A program made the translations under genes and the position numbers. 64,000 bases of DNA from Ectocarpus siliculosus (Eukaryota > Sar > Phaeophyceae > Ectocarpales > Ectocarpaceae), in NCBI GenBank assembly GCA_000310025.1, contig FN649726.1:407527-471526 (forward strand), read 5' to 3'. Within the stretch, counting starts at the first letter, position 1, and the number at the start of each line of letters is the position of its first letter. Of the stretch, positions 1 through 10,872 are shown one piece after another. The notes beneath the pieces were generated by a model. That model was not told the origin of the DNA and ran no database searches. It worked only from the letters and a program-made list of their open reading frames with translations.

Positions 1-2440
1 GGGGGGGGTACAATACAGATGGTCCTTGCGACTTGTTTCGGCCTCGCGTCGCCTCGCGTCTTTTTCTTGTGGGGCCGGGAACGCTTTATTTTGTCGGGTT
101 TGGGGTTTGTTTTGTCGTGTGGCTCGACTTGACCACCCCGCGAAGAAGCTGCTGTTGTTGGGGTTCTTGTTTATTTTATTTTTATTTTCGTTGGTATTGT
201 TTTTCGATTACTTTGGGAATAAGCAAAAGGAGAAAGCCAAGGGTCTGTCTGATGTAGAGAGGCAAAAGGTCTGCGTGTGTCTGCAGCATGTAGATCGCCT
301 CCTCGGCGATAAAACAAGTTCGTTTGGGCGTCCGGTTGGTTAGCTTGCTATTTGTTGTGATATACCGTTTGATAATCCGGCCCCGCCATCTGTGTGCATT
401 GGTTGCTATTTGTTTGTGCCTCTGTGTCCACATCTCACGTGTGCGTTTTTTGCGCTTGGGTGTCTTCGTTCCGTGCCGCCGTTTTGTGCTTTCTTTTTTT
501 TCGTCTCGCTTCTGCAGTCAACTCTTATTTTGGGCAACCCTGGCCTCTTCTTACTTTGGATCAGTGAGGCAACGAACCAACAAGGATATTTAGGTGTGGT
601 TGGGTTCTTCAATTTGATATTTTTCGTGCAAATTGCACCCTCAAATTTCTTAAACAAGCAATGGTTTCTTGAGTGGTGGCGCGATCTGTAGTCAGTCACG
701 TAATGTTTTTGCACTTTTTTTTTTTTGCAAACCGTAGCCGTACTGTCAGCTGGGAAGTGGATCTGGACTCTCGTTCAAGTTGGAAGGTAGTTGCTTCGTA
801 TGCCACAAAGAAAGGCAGTGAAATTTTGGTCTGTCAAGACGGCTTGGACAGAAAAGTCAGATTTCTTGTTTGCGTTGGATGGAAGCAGCGGCGATTTTGG
901 TGTCAACACGCAGCTTGTACGTTAAAGGCGAGAGCGCCCCCCATTCTCTCCGAATTGCATGGGTTGTAATCTTGTATGGCTTCTGGTTCAGACTGGGCTG
1001 TGTGGATGTTGGTCTCAACCATGCGGGGTTGCACCCGCAATTTAGAGCACTGACCTGTATTCTCCGTTGTACTTTTTTGTTTTTGTAGACTGACTGGTGG
1101 TTTCTTCCGTGGCATTTCCGCAAAGAGTCAATGACAAACAATTTCACACTGACGGGAGTACACTCTTTCTTGTTGAGTCGAGGGGCGAAAAAAAACGAGA
1201 ATGGCGTTTTTGCCGAAACCTCTTCCTTCATCGATAAACGACGGGTGCAGGTTGTTGCTGCTTTCCTTGTTCTCGCCTTGATAATGCTCCTATCTTCTTG
1301 CTCTTCTCCCATCGCCTTGCATGTACACCACACAGCCGGGACCCACACAAACCAGACCCAAAGGATACCATTCTGAACAGGAAGGCACTTGAATCGGAAC
1401 AACACGTGAATCTTGCTACGGCGTCAAAACACAACTTCTGCTACATCGCGCCAGATAAACATGGTAACGCACCACACCATAACATGGCTACCTCCAAATG
1501 CCATAAAGAACACGGGTCCGCAGCCGAGAACTTATTTCGTTGGGGAAGAGAGGCTCAAATATTGTCGAATTTTTCACGAAAATTTAGAAAAATAGGTTCA
1601 AGGTACTAGCTCAGCAGGCGGTGGATCCTACACTACACTCTAAACAACAACATGCTCGACAGCAGTGGCGACGAAATACAATGTAACAACCTGAGCCTCG
1701 ACGCGATGTTTCGTATCTACGGGCCTGTTCTGTAACACGAGTCACAGCTGCCTCGACGGCCACGGACGCAATAGGGCCAATCGAGAAGTGGTCCAAATTG
1801 CAGCCAAAAGATGGACACAGGGTGAGGGCGAGAAGAAACACGAAACCCCGAGCTCTCCGGGAAAAACGCAACACTGACCCGGAATACCAATACCCGAAGA
1901 CATACGAACAAACAAGAACGTCCACATTCAACATGGACATATAGTAGTGTGGTCCACAGCACCTAGACAAAAAGATGGATATTTAGACAGATCCAACACA
2001 AAATAAATGTGGTCATCCACCAAACAAGCGAGACGGCGATGCATCTTCAGATAAACACATGTAACCGACTCAACCAAACGTATATACAGAGCGAAACTTA
2101 TCCGTGCTGCAGCCACCCTGCGCTCATCCATTGGGACCTAGAGCAAGGCAAAACCGAAAATTACAGCAGTATCGACAAGATTATTGTTCGTCTCACCCCC
2201 CGAAACTATTATCGCGTTCAATCTGGACAGGCACCATGACAAAGGTTTGGACACCTCTGGCAAAGAACCAACCAAAATCTGCCTCCCCAGTCTTTTTTTT
2301 TTTTTTTGTCTTCACTTCAAATAAGCGCTCACAGCACTAGTGCCGTTTACTCCAACCCGTGGTCACACAGAAGAGCCCCTCTCGACCCTCCCCTCCTGCG
2401 GTACTTTGCCTTCGATTTTTAATGCGAGAAGAGTTCAGGA
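1..2440. other. 5' flank without a recognisable gene
   Basis: I read both strands and found no exon with splice borders and family-like protein content. Open frames here are short and carry no recognisable motif. The tract is AT-richer than the exons further on, with poly-T runs near 710-725 and 2293-2310. It may hold intron or UTR sequence of a gene lying left of the window. Confidence 0.4.
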
Positions 2441-2610
2441 CTCTCTTCCCTCTGTGTACACACGAACTAGCGCTATCCACTAGACCAGGAGCGCAAGCGA
2501 GAGAAAAACTCACTTTGCAAGAAAAGCTCGCTTACGCCGGGATTCGAACCCCTGACCTGACCTCTAGAAGGTTTCGCGGATACCAACTAGACCACCGAGG
2601 CGAGTCTTGG
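2440..2610 (-). repeat. tRNA-like (SINE-type) element
   Basis: Read on the minus strand, the segment has an A-box-like motif TGGTCTAGTTGG (2582-2594) and a B-box-like motif GGTTCGAATCCC (about 2540-2552), spaced as in a tRNA gene. A second A-box-like motif TGGTCTAGTGGAT follows downstream (2475-2489). The T-stem has mismatched pairs and the acceptor stem does not close. I therefore read it as a degenerate tRNA-derived SINE or tRNA relic rather than a working tRNA gene. Confidence 0.5.
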
Positions 2611-3009
2611 GGGAAGTCGAAAAGGAAAAGGAGAGAACATACATACATTAATTACTCATTCGTCCGTTCCTTCTTGAGAACAGAAACAACAACCTCTATC
2701 TTTCCACCGAATTGTTTCCAAACGTTGCCAGTACCGAGTGAAAGACATACATGTACCGAAGTGCAATCACAAACAACAACGGTCGACACACATACATATC
2801 ATGTGTCGCGAAGCTCAATGTAAAGACTACAGCTGAGGCCACCTGGAATTGCCTCGACGCGAAAGAATCCTGCTGCGTGCAACTCCCAGTGGGGCGTACT
2901 ACGAGAAGAAGCGCTTATAACAACAACATAGATAGGGGAGGATTATACACTGAGAAAAATGATGCGCACGCCAAACGTAATTTTGTGGCACCACCAACCG
3001 CTTGTATTA
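2611..3009. other. 3' flank of the F-box/LRR gene
   Basis: This lies just downstream of the minus-strand stop codon at 3010-3012. I see no reading frame of interest. It probably holds the 3' UTR of the neighbouring gene. Confidence 0.4.
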
Positions 3010-3848
3010 TTATTTCAGTCGCGTCTTGATCTGTAACTCGAGCTCCACGGGAGGGCTCCTCGAGGCCGCGGCCCGCTTCAGCGCCAACAGCTCCACGTCG
3101 CTGTCGCGGTAGTACGGCGCCGTCGCCCTTACGAGCAGCCTCTCCAGGCGTGGCACGTGCCCCCCCACCAGGGCGCCCACCAGGACCCTCAGCTGGTGGT
3201 GAGGCGTGCGGCTGCAGTCCATGCGCAGCTCCCGCAAGCGAGGGCAGACCCACAACGCCTCCTCCAGGTATCCGATGCTATGCTCCGGGCAGAAACGGTT
3301 TCCCGTGAAGCTGAGGCGTTCCACGAGGGGGCACTTCCCCCAGGACAGCGCGCCGAGGATGACGTCATCGACCGAGGCGTCCCTGACGCTTGACTGGTCG
3401 TCCCACCCCAGCACGCGCAGCCTCGGGGCCAGCCCAGAGCGGAGCCCGCGCGCCAGGTCGCGGAAGTGGCCCGCGTTCGCCCGGCAGTGAGAGAAGGTGA
3501 GCACTTCTAGGGCCGGCCACAGACCGGCCGCCACCGCCCTACCGGCCTTTGCGACGCCCGTGGCGCCGTCGACCAGGTGCACCCGGGAGAGCCGTGGGGC
3601 CACGCGGTGGCGCTTTGCGGAGAGGGGCACGAGCTCCCCGAGGATGGCGCCTACCCTGGAACGAACGCACACAACATGTAGGAGCACACGTAGTATGTGC
3701 GAAGGCACGAGCATACGCGAACAGAGAATGAGGTGATGGACGGAGCAGGGTGAACGAAAGAGAGAGAAAACGTGAATTTGAGCGACAACTTTTGGGTGCA
3801 ACATATGAATGCGCCACCAACAAACGCGAAAAGAGAAATAGAGGGGTG

Positions 3849-3938
<90 letters not shown>

Positions 3939-5191
3939 AATCTGAGCGACACTTTTTTTGCTTGGTTGTGTGCGCCTTGGGCGTACCTGGCGCGTCCGTT
4001 CCATGTAGGGCACCCGCGGATGGTAATCTCGCGCAGGGTAGGAATTGAATGCCGCACAACCCTCCCGACGGCCTGTTCCAGAGCTTTGTACCGGGCCTGC
4101 AAAGAAAAAGTGGCGTGTTTGTGGGGAGTTTGTGGAGAGTGAGGGTTTGGGTCCTCTAAGTGGGGGTGTGGTAAGTTTGAGACATCGCCGCCGCTGGGTT
4201 TGGTTGGGAGCGTTGTGGTTGCTATGTACCACTGCATGTAGCCAAAGCGGCTGCTTAATAAAACTACCAACGACGTGTAAAGAGCGCTGTCAGTGCCTCT
4301 TCTTGTGCAACACAAGAGGTGGATGGATGTCGATGTGACAACGTCCAATAAAAAGTCATCACCAACGACTTGTACACCTAAGCGGGAGACAATGCATACA
4401 ACAAGTATGTCTCAAAAGTGGCTTTTACTATGCATACGTGGACACTTCGCGGGCTTGAAGTCAGGCTGTTTCATGGGACCAACAGAGTCCCCGCCCAGCC
4501 GCCAGCGGAGTAATGCTACTGGCTCCGCGACCTACAAACCTTTCTCGAATAGTAAGTAAGCTGCGAAGCACATTGTAAAATTGTAAATTGTGCCTACCAC
4601 ACAGATTCCGCTGCCCTCGATACTTCGAAGGGAAGGTGGCTTTGTTTACTGATGTTCAAGACATGGTATATGCCCCACGAGCCAATTTCACAGGAGGAAC
4701 GCAGCACAATGACATACATGGTGGCGGCTTTCGTTGGCCGATTCGAACACGGTAGTGATCGTGATTCGGACGATAGCCCTGCCAGTTGCCAAAGCTCCAG
4801 AAGCCTCAAGTCCCATGTGGTTTGCTAGGTCCGCTCCCGCAGGGTCTGCGCCGGGGCTACGAAAAGCAGAATTGGCCATATCGACTTTGTAGTGAAGCTC
4901 GCGGATGGCTACCAGAGCTGTCCTACAGACGCCGCTGAGGGAGCTATCGGTTGTGAAGGAGACAATCTTCCTGAGGACAACGCCCGGCAGTACGCCAAGG
5001 TGGCGTCCTTCTGCTGCAGCGGCGGGTGAAGATGATGATGGTGATCGGGGTGCCTCGGCGACGGTTTGCGTACAGCAGTGCCTGCTGCCGTAGGTGGTGG
5101 TGGTACCACCGCTGAGGCGAATCTTTTTGTCGGCGGGGAGCGAAGAAAGAACGTCGAGAGCGCGTGTGTCTGGCAACGAGGCGGAGTCCAT
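3010..5191 (-). CDS. F-box-like / leucine-rich-repeat protein
   Basis: Three exons on the minus strand: 5191-4718, 4096-3987 and 3655-3010, all with GT-AG borders and matching phases (0, then 2), giving 409 aa. Residues about 65-105 (LPGVVLRKIVSF followed by a cysteine/arginine-rich helix) look like an F-box. The rest has spaced LRR-type strands such as LREITIRGC, LSRVHLVDG, LEVLTFSHC, LRVLGWDD, VERLSFTGN and LRELRMDC, as in RNI-like substrate receptors. The likely role is substrate recognition in an SCF-type ubiquitin ligase; this is inference from layout. The ATG at 5191 is the first in frame after an upstream TGA; an additional 5' exon cannot be excluded. The second intron carries an 84-bp GA/CT repeat. 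The gene is divergent from the NDUFAF8-like gene, 940 bp away. Confidence 0.65.
3852..3935. repeat. (GA)n microsatellite, about 42 units
   Basis: An uninterrupted GA/CT dinucleotide tract lies inside intron 2 of the F-box/LRR gene. On the transcribed strand it is a long CU tract, about 50 bases after the donor and 200 bases before the acceptor. Translation across it produces a false long frame of repeating Leu-Ser. Confidence 0.95.
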
Positions 5192-6131
5192 GTTGTTTCC
5201 TGGTACCGGCCGGCAAATTCGAAGCAAGCAGGAGCGGCAGGCAAAAAAGACGCATCATGTGTGAGACTGCGCCGCTTCTGTCTCCCACCGATGATGAGGT
5301 TCTCTAAAGTCTTGCTGCGGAGGATCAATATTCCGTCCTAGCCGACCCGGGTCCTGAAACGAAATATCACTTGCCAACCAATATCGCTGCTCCAGGATTC
5401 GTAGCGGACATAGCGAACAGGACTCTCAACATCGGAAACTACTGTACCGCCGTAGGCTCAGGGACCAACAGGTGAATTAGCCCTACTTGTACGCCAAGCG
5501 AAAATTCGATAATTCAAACATGTGGCAACCAACCCAATCGCTGTCGATGTGCTGACCTTGATGTATGGCTTTCCCTGCGGTAGGTTGGGCTTTAGCTGGT
5601 ACTAATCCCCTGTAGCGGACGCGGAGGAGATGAGTTGTGTGCAGGGGAGTGAGTGCGTGCATGTAAGACAGAGGTGAAGGAAGCATTGTGGCACTCTCGC
5701 GAACTTGCGCGAATTCGCTGCAAATCTCGCCGCATTTTTCGGTTCCTCCTGACATGTGGTTCGAATTTCGAACTCCCGGACATGGCACATGAAGGCACAC
5801 GTGGTGTGGCGCACGCCTTCGGCGTGGCGTTGCGGCTACCACAGGTTGCCGCACATTGGCCCTGCGACCTATCTGGAACGCTGGAGTGGCGACCGGGGTA
5901 TCGGTTGTGGGGCCAGCCGGGGGTTTGAGGGCCTTTTCGGCAGGACCGTAAGTTTCGCCGCACTTTTCGGTTCTCTACCCTTGCCCGTCGTTCCCTCTGC
6001 TCGTTGCCCCTCGCCAGCACCCACACGAACACGACACGCAGCACGACCATCTCTACAACACCAGTAACCGCACATATTTTCGAAGTCTACACTACTAAGA
6101 GCTCGGCTTAGGCAGCATCGACGGGAACCAC
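5192..6131. promoter_or_regulatory. divergent intergenic region (putative bidirectional promoter)
   Basis: The region separates the start codons of the F-box/LRR gene (-) and the NDUFAF8-like gene (+). It contains a repeated 19-mer, TCGCCGCATTTTTCGGTTC at 5727-5745 and the same with one change at 5955-5973. These are candidate transcription-factor sites because of position and repetition. No TATA box is evident at a convincing distance from either start. The promoter function is inferred from gene orientation only. Confidence 0.4.
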
Positions 6132-8409
6132 ATGTCTTCTCAAAACCGCTCCAAAATGGGCAAGGCCTTCGCCAAGATGACCACGGCTTGTCCTCAGCAG
6201 GTCTGTTCTTCAGTGCGCGTTGCGTTTGGACGAAGCGTGGATGCCAAAACTCTCAGTTTTCTCTCGAGAAGAGAAATAGAAAGGAATGGTAGATGAGCGG
6301 CGTAGTCCTCCGTGTCGCTTCAATGTACATAGGAGCGATCCTGTTGTTCCTTGCTTTGCCGCAGAGACCCCGTCTTGAGTAGACCCGTGTCTCTGGCGCT
6401 CCCTTCAGTGGAAATAAACAGCCGTAGGCGGGTAGCCCGTGACGGCGACATGAATGTTCTACCCGCGGGCGTGATAACCCGTCCCTACTTTGTGTTGGAG
6501 CGCCATAGCTCGAGGGGGTGTGATAACCCTGGTGGCGTGACAGCCCGATGGCGTGATAGCCCGGTGGCGTGGAAGCCGGGTGGTGGTGCGGATTCCGGGT
6601 AAAATAGGTATACAGCAGTAGAAACGGACGTGGACATCCTACTAATGGCATGGAAGCCGGGTGGCATGATAACCAAGTATGTTATGGGCGTGGTAGCCCT
6701 GGCCGTGATAGCCGGGAAAAAGGAATATGACTTTCCCAAGTACACGTGGCCATAGCGTTGCAGACACACATACCCAGAATACTACATTATGTGGCAAACA
6801 TGGTACCACCATTCCCAATTCATCACAACTGCAGAACCCCCCAAATGGCGCGCTCCATCTGCTCGGAACGTTCCTTGATTGCAATAATCTGTCAATGCTG
6901 TGAGTATATCCGACAACCCGGTCGCTGGTTTCGTGTCACGATGCGTAGTCTATTAGTAGCCGAGCTGGCGACAACTGGGTTGGAACTGTATCCTCTGTGT
7001 TCCTTTTTCTGTTTCGAACCCCTCCGTTGAGCGACCCGTTCGCAGCGAGGTGCTCAAGGTTGTTTGCTCTCTCTCGTCGCCGTGTAGCCCACATCATATG
7101 CATGAATGCCTACTACTGTACGTGCACCTCGATACACACAGACACCCGAAGAGAAAGGTCCACCATAGACTAGACTAGAGTACTGCTGTAGTCAGGGATA
7201 GGCGGCGGGATAACGCACACGCACCATGGCTCTCTGAATGAATGTACAATTTCCATCTCTTTGTGCGTGGAAAATTATCTCTCTCTCTCACTCCACTACA
7301 GCCTCGCATTTTGTGTATACTGGATTCCACAACGTGCCTCACAGCTTGTGGCATATAAGGCTGACTACAGTGTCTTCCTCTTGCTGTTGTTCCGCGTGGG
7401 TCTTCACGTGAACCAGATTGCTGGTTACGGGACTTGTTTACAAGCCGCGTCTACGGCGGGCATGCTAGAGCGAGGGGTCTGCGACGAACAGTTCAAAGCG
7501 CTCAAGCGGTGTTTCCAGCAGGCGGTGAGTCATGCAGTCGAGAGCTCTCAAGACGCAACCTTCGTGCATCACTGTCAGATCTTTGAAACAACGAATGTTC
7601 GATCACAGATATGAGTGCGGGATAAATTGGCAATAAGTTCATTATGTTGCATGACCTGCGTTTCTACGATTGGCCGAGCAACCTATCGCGATACCTCCCC
7701 TGTGGGGAACAGACTCAACAAGACGGTGTGGCGGTCATCTGGTGTATCTGACCATTGCTTGTGTGCTAGGAAGGTGTAGAAGGGTGTAGATGTTGACGGT
7801 TGCTGTCAGTTGGCCCCGCGTGGTCATTCCGAGCGCTGACACCATTAGTTCATGCTCTCACTGCTGTCGTGTCGGAAGTTTGCTGCGGACGCCCCACTTT
7901 GAGTAGACGGCGGGCTTTACCATTGTTCTCCTTGCGGCAGCAGCATCAAACGTGCTAAAGAATTGAGCGGGACCACCGGCCGCAGCAGGAGGCCTCATAT
8001 CAGCACTGAAAACAAGAAACACTTGGCACGCTTTTCAGTGCCCTCAACTGATACAAGACCCTTCGCAGTCGCGTGACCGAGAAGAAGAGCTATTGGGGGT
8101 TGGGTGCCTCCCTTGGGAAGCACAGATTTCCTGTCGAAGACCGTGGGGGACTTATCGTTACCTTTTGTTGTCGGCATGGCGCAGAGGCACTCGACCATCA
8201 ACATCCAATGACATGATCTATCAATGTTGCCACGCAGACACGCAAACCACGCGCGAACGATGCTCGACGCCAACTGCAACGAACAAGCGCACTGACGCCA
8301 CGTTCCGCACCCCCGCCGCGCCGCCGCTGCTGCTACAACACCATGTCCCAACCCCATGATTGTTTTCCCGAATTTCGTGCAGGCAAAGGGCTTAAAGGCC
8401 ACCCGATGA
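6132..8409 (+). CDS. NDUFAF8: twin-CX9C protein, NDUFAF8-like complex I assembly factor
   Basis: Three small exons, all phase 0: 6132-6200, 7417-7524 and 8383-8409 (stop TGA), encoding 67 aa. Exon 1 begins MSSQNRSKMGKAFAKM. The cysteines form two CX9C motifs, C20/C30 and C45/C55. The second motif sits in VCDEQFKALKRCF and the first is followed by CLQAAS, matching the pattern of NDUFAF8 (human C17orf89), which is 74 aa. That family acts in the mitochondrial intermembrane space and matrix interface, helping assembly of respiratory complex I with NDUFAF5; the import route is presumably Mia40-type oxidative folding. No classical presequence is visible, as usual for the family. Every border is GT-AG. 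Other small twin-CX9C families are the main alternative, but spacing, length and flanking residues fit NDUFAF8 best. Confidence 0.85.
6467..6716. repeat. degenerate 14-16 bp repeat cluster in intron
   Basis: Variants of GGYGTGATAGCCCG occur at least nine times, in two clusters (6467-6597 and 6645-6716), inside intron 1 of the NDUFAF8-like gene. Examples are GGGCGTGATAACCC, ATGGCGTGATAGCCCG and GGCCGTGATAGCCGGG. The units share orientation and differ by a few bases, so this looks like a decayed minisatellite. Confidence 0.7.
7626..7800 (+). repeat. dispersed repeat, copy 1
   Basis: This segment shares an ordered series of blocks with 26545-26735: a TTCAT..GTCTACGATT-type block, CTCCCCTGYGGG, ACAGRCTCAACAA, and GGAAGGTGTRG. 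It lies in intron 2 of the NDUFAF8-like gene, same orientation as the other copy. It is probably an old non-autonomous transposable element; no terminal repeats are visible. Confidence 0.55.
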
Positions 8410-9957
8410 GAACAGAAGCCTGGGTGGGATTTTGACGTATGTGTCGCTGCTGTTGCTCCTTTGCGGTGAAGTAGCAGAAGAATAGCGGTCCGCCAATATT
8501 GAGCCGGGACGCTCGATGTTTCCCCCAGCCATCAAGAGGCAACAGCAGTAGCAACATCTGTTTTCGGTTGCACAGGTGCGGGTAACACGCTCGACTGGGA
8601 CCTGAGGAAGTGCCTACAAGAAGGGAATCATGTTGGATTTCCCGTACGTAGTGCTCTTCGTTTCTTTCTTACCTACTGGTATAGGGTTTTCCTACACGGG
8701 CCACAAGCGCAGGTCCGTTGGATTTGTGTGCCGTGATTGCTTCTGTGGGGATTTTGTTTTTTGTTGCGGCAAGTCGGGCTGTGATGCGCACACACGACAT
8801 GACGTCTACGTTTAGTGCTGTTGACTGAGTTCATCGCAGAGGGCAACTGCGGGAGGAGGCACATGAGAGTAGAGAAAAAGCTGGTATATTCGACCGCACT
8901 GTATCAAACCTGGTTGGTATCTGGTGCTCGAAACGCTTCGGTGCCGCGCACGCTGTTCCGTATGTATCTTAGGCGTGTACCTTGTGCTCACCCCATGTAC
9001 CTTGCTTGGTGGAGTACGGCTTGTTTGGAAGCGCACCAGGAAATACCCCGATATTCACCCCGAGGCCAGTTCGACAGACCTTCGTTTTTGTGTTTGGGAT
9101 TTTTGCTGGCAAGTCGGCTTGACCAATGCAAAACTCGAGCAGTGCTCTGTTTCTGGTCACACACGTCGTCGGAGGACAGGGGGGTGGCGAAAACAAACTG
9201 CAGCAGCATTGATTGCAGCGCTGCCAGTGTCCCGCGGTGCGTTGTGCTGTCATCATCGGCGCCGCCATCGCAGCCCGGTCTCGACCACTTCGCCACGCCC
9301 TTCCCTCGACGGCGGTGTGCTTATTATTAGTAGTAGTTATTAGGACCGACCGCGCTGGCTAACCGACTGGCCAATGAAAAGAAGTCAGTCTCAGAGCGAC
9401 TGCGGATATGTTCGAGAACGTGTCTACCAAAACAGTACCACTCGGTCTACGAAAATCACTCGGCCGAATGAAAAAGTCGCCATTCACCAACACACTAACC
9501 GCAAGCTTTCAGCAGAGAAGGGAAAAAGTTTCCTCTGTCGTGCGGCTGTACTACCTCACATCATTCACAGGAGTAAGCGGCGATCTCTACAGCACATTTC
9601 GTGCATCAGGATACAGTAACGTGGACACACAGGGTCCATACAGTATGTGGACACGTATACCCCCCCCCTGAAAGAAGGTGCATCCGAGTCCCCCCATCCC
9701 CTCATAACAAGCAACGCGTCGAGGGTCCACAAACATCTTTCCAATACGATGACACAACGTACTACTGTAAATGCACATGCTTACAGACACAGTAGACTCG
9801 ACCACAGAACCGTGATGAGCCCACGTGTTTGTTAAATTACTACCTCTCTACGGCTACAACAACATCATCCAAAGTTACACACATTATTGTTGTAGATGCA
9901 CGTGGCTCTCCGTCCTGCAAAAACGAAACTCCTCTTCCTCTGCAACTGGAGGACTGG

Positions 9958-9993
<36 letters not shown>

Positions 9994-10872
9994 TGTCCCT
10001 CTCTAGGGATTTAGGGAGTGTTTACAACAGCAACACTCCTCCACCGCATGATCACGCGCGCGCGGGGGTATTCCAGACCCTAAAACAACTCTCAAAATAG
10101 CAGCATCAGTAATGACACGCGTCTCTTCAGTTTTCATACCAAGCAAACGTGGTACGCGCCAATATATCCAAAGAGCGCGCTTACACCTTGGAAAGAGAAA
10201 AAGACAAGCATATCTCACGGTCTTACATTCTAAGCGCGTACCCAGACAATCGAGGCTACTCGCATCGCAACCGAAACAACATGCCCCCCTCGACACCAAC
10301 ATCGACAAACTATCACGACTCTACCAAGTATTAAATCTCTACCAAGCAAACAATAACGAGCAAATGGCATGCACATCAATGATCAAGCGCCCGCGTCTCT
10401 CGCCGTCGTGCCGTCATACCACGCAACAAACACCACTACTGTGCAAGCGTAACACGGTACGTACGTAAACCACACCGCAACAAACTCGGCGGGAATGCCC
10501 TGGACATAAGAGATGGACACCGGGCGTGAAAAAGCAATGACCAACAACCGGCTAGGAGGCGCACTTCCCAAAATAGAAACAGTTATATCCGTTTTGTTCC
10601 AGCGCCGGTGGATCGGTTGAAAAACGCCCCCATTCTATCTAAAATACCCCCCGTTTCTTGTGTTGACAACCGTAACCGATATTAGACGCCTACTGGGTTT
10701 CCAAATGACCCGGGTACAACCGTTTTGCTCCCGGAAGGGCATGGACACCCACGCCACCTACAGCCAGCACGGCTGTAAAACTCCCTTTTCACAACAGACA
10801 CACAGACACACACAACACCGTTCGGCATTCAACACTATTAGTAATAAATACGAGCAGATTGATCACTCCTCT
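8410..10872. other. convergent intergenic region without a recognisable gene
   Basis: The region lies between two convergent 3' ends. The longest open frame (8815-9330, plus) has no motif, splice context or family resemblance, so I did not call it. A (CT)n tract is at 9961-9990. The rest shows no repeat structure I can name. Confidence 0.4.
9961..9990. repeat. (CT)15 microsatellite
   Basis: An uninterrupted CT dinucleotide tract lies in the gene-free region between the NDUFAF8-like and ankyrin genes. Confidence 0.95.

Noticed and set aside
2530-2605. A functional tRNA gene on the minus strand
   Set aside because: A- and B-box-like motifs are present, but the T-stem has two mismatches and the acceptor stem does not pair.
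3010-4059. A single 349-codon minus-strand frame that includes a long Leu-Ser repeat
   Set aside because: The Leu-Ser run is the translated CT microsatellite inside an intron. Splicing at 3987 and 3655 joins family-like LRR sequence in phase and removes it.
8815-9330. A 171-codon plus-strand open frame
   Set aside because: No motif, no domain pattern, no coding-like composition and no splice context; likely chance.
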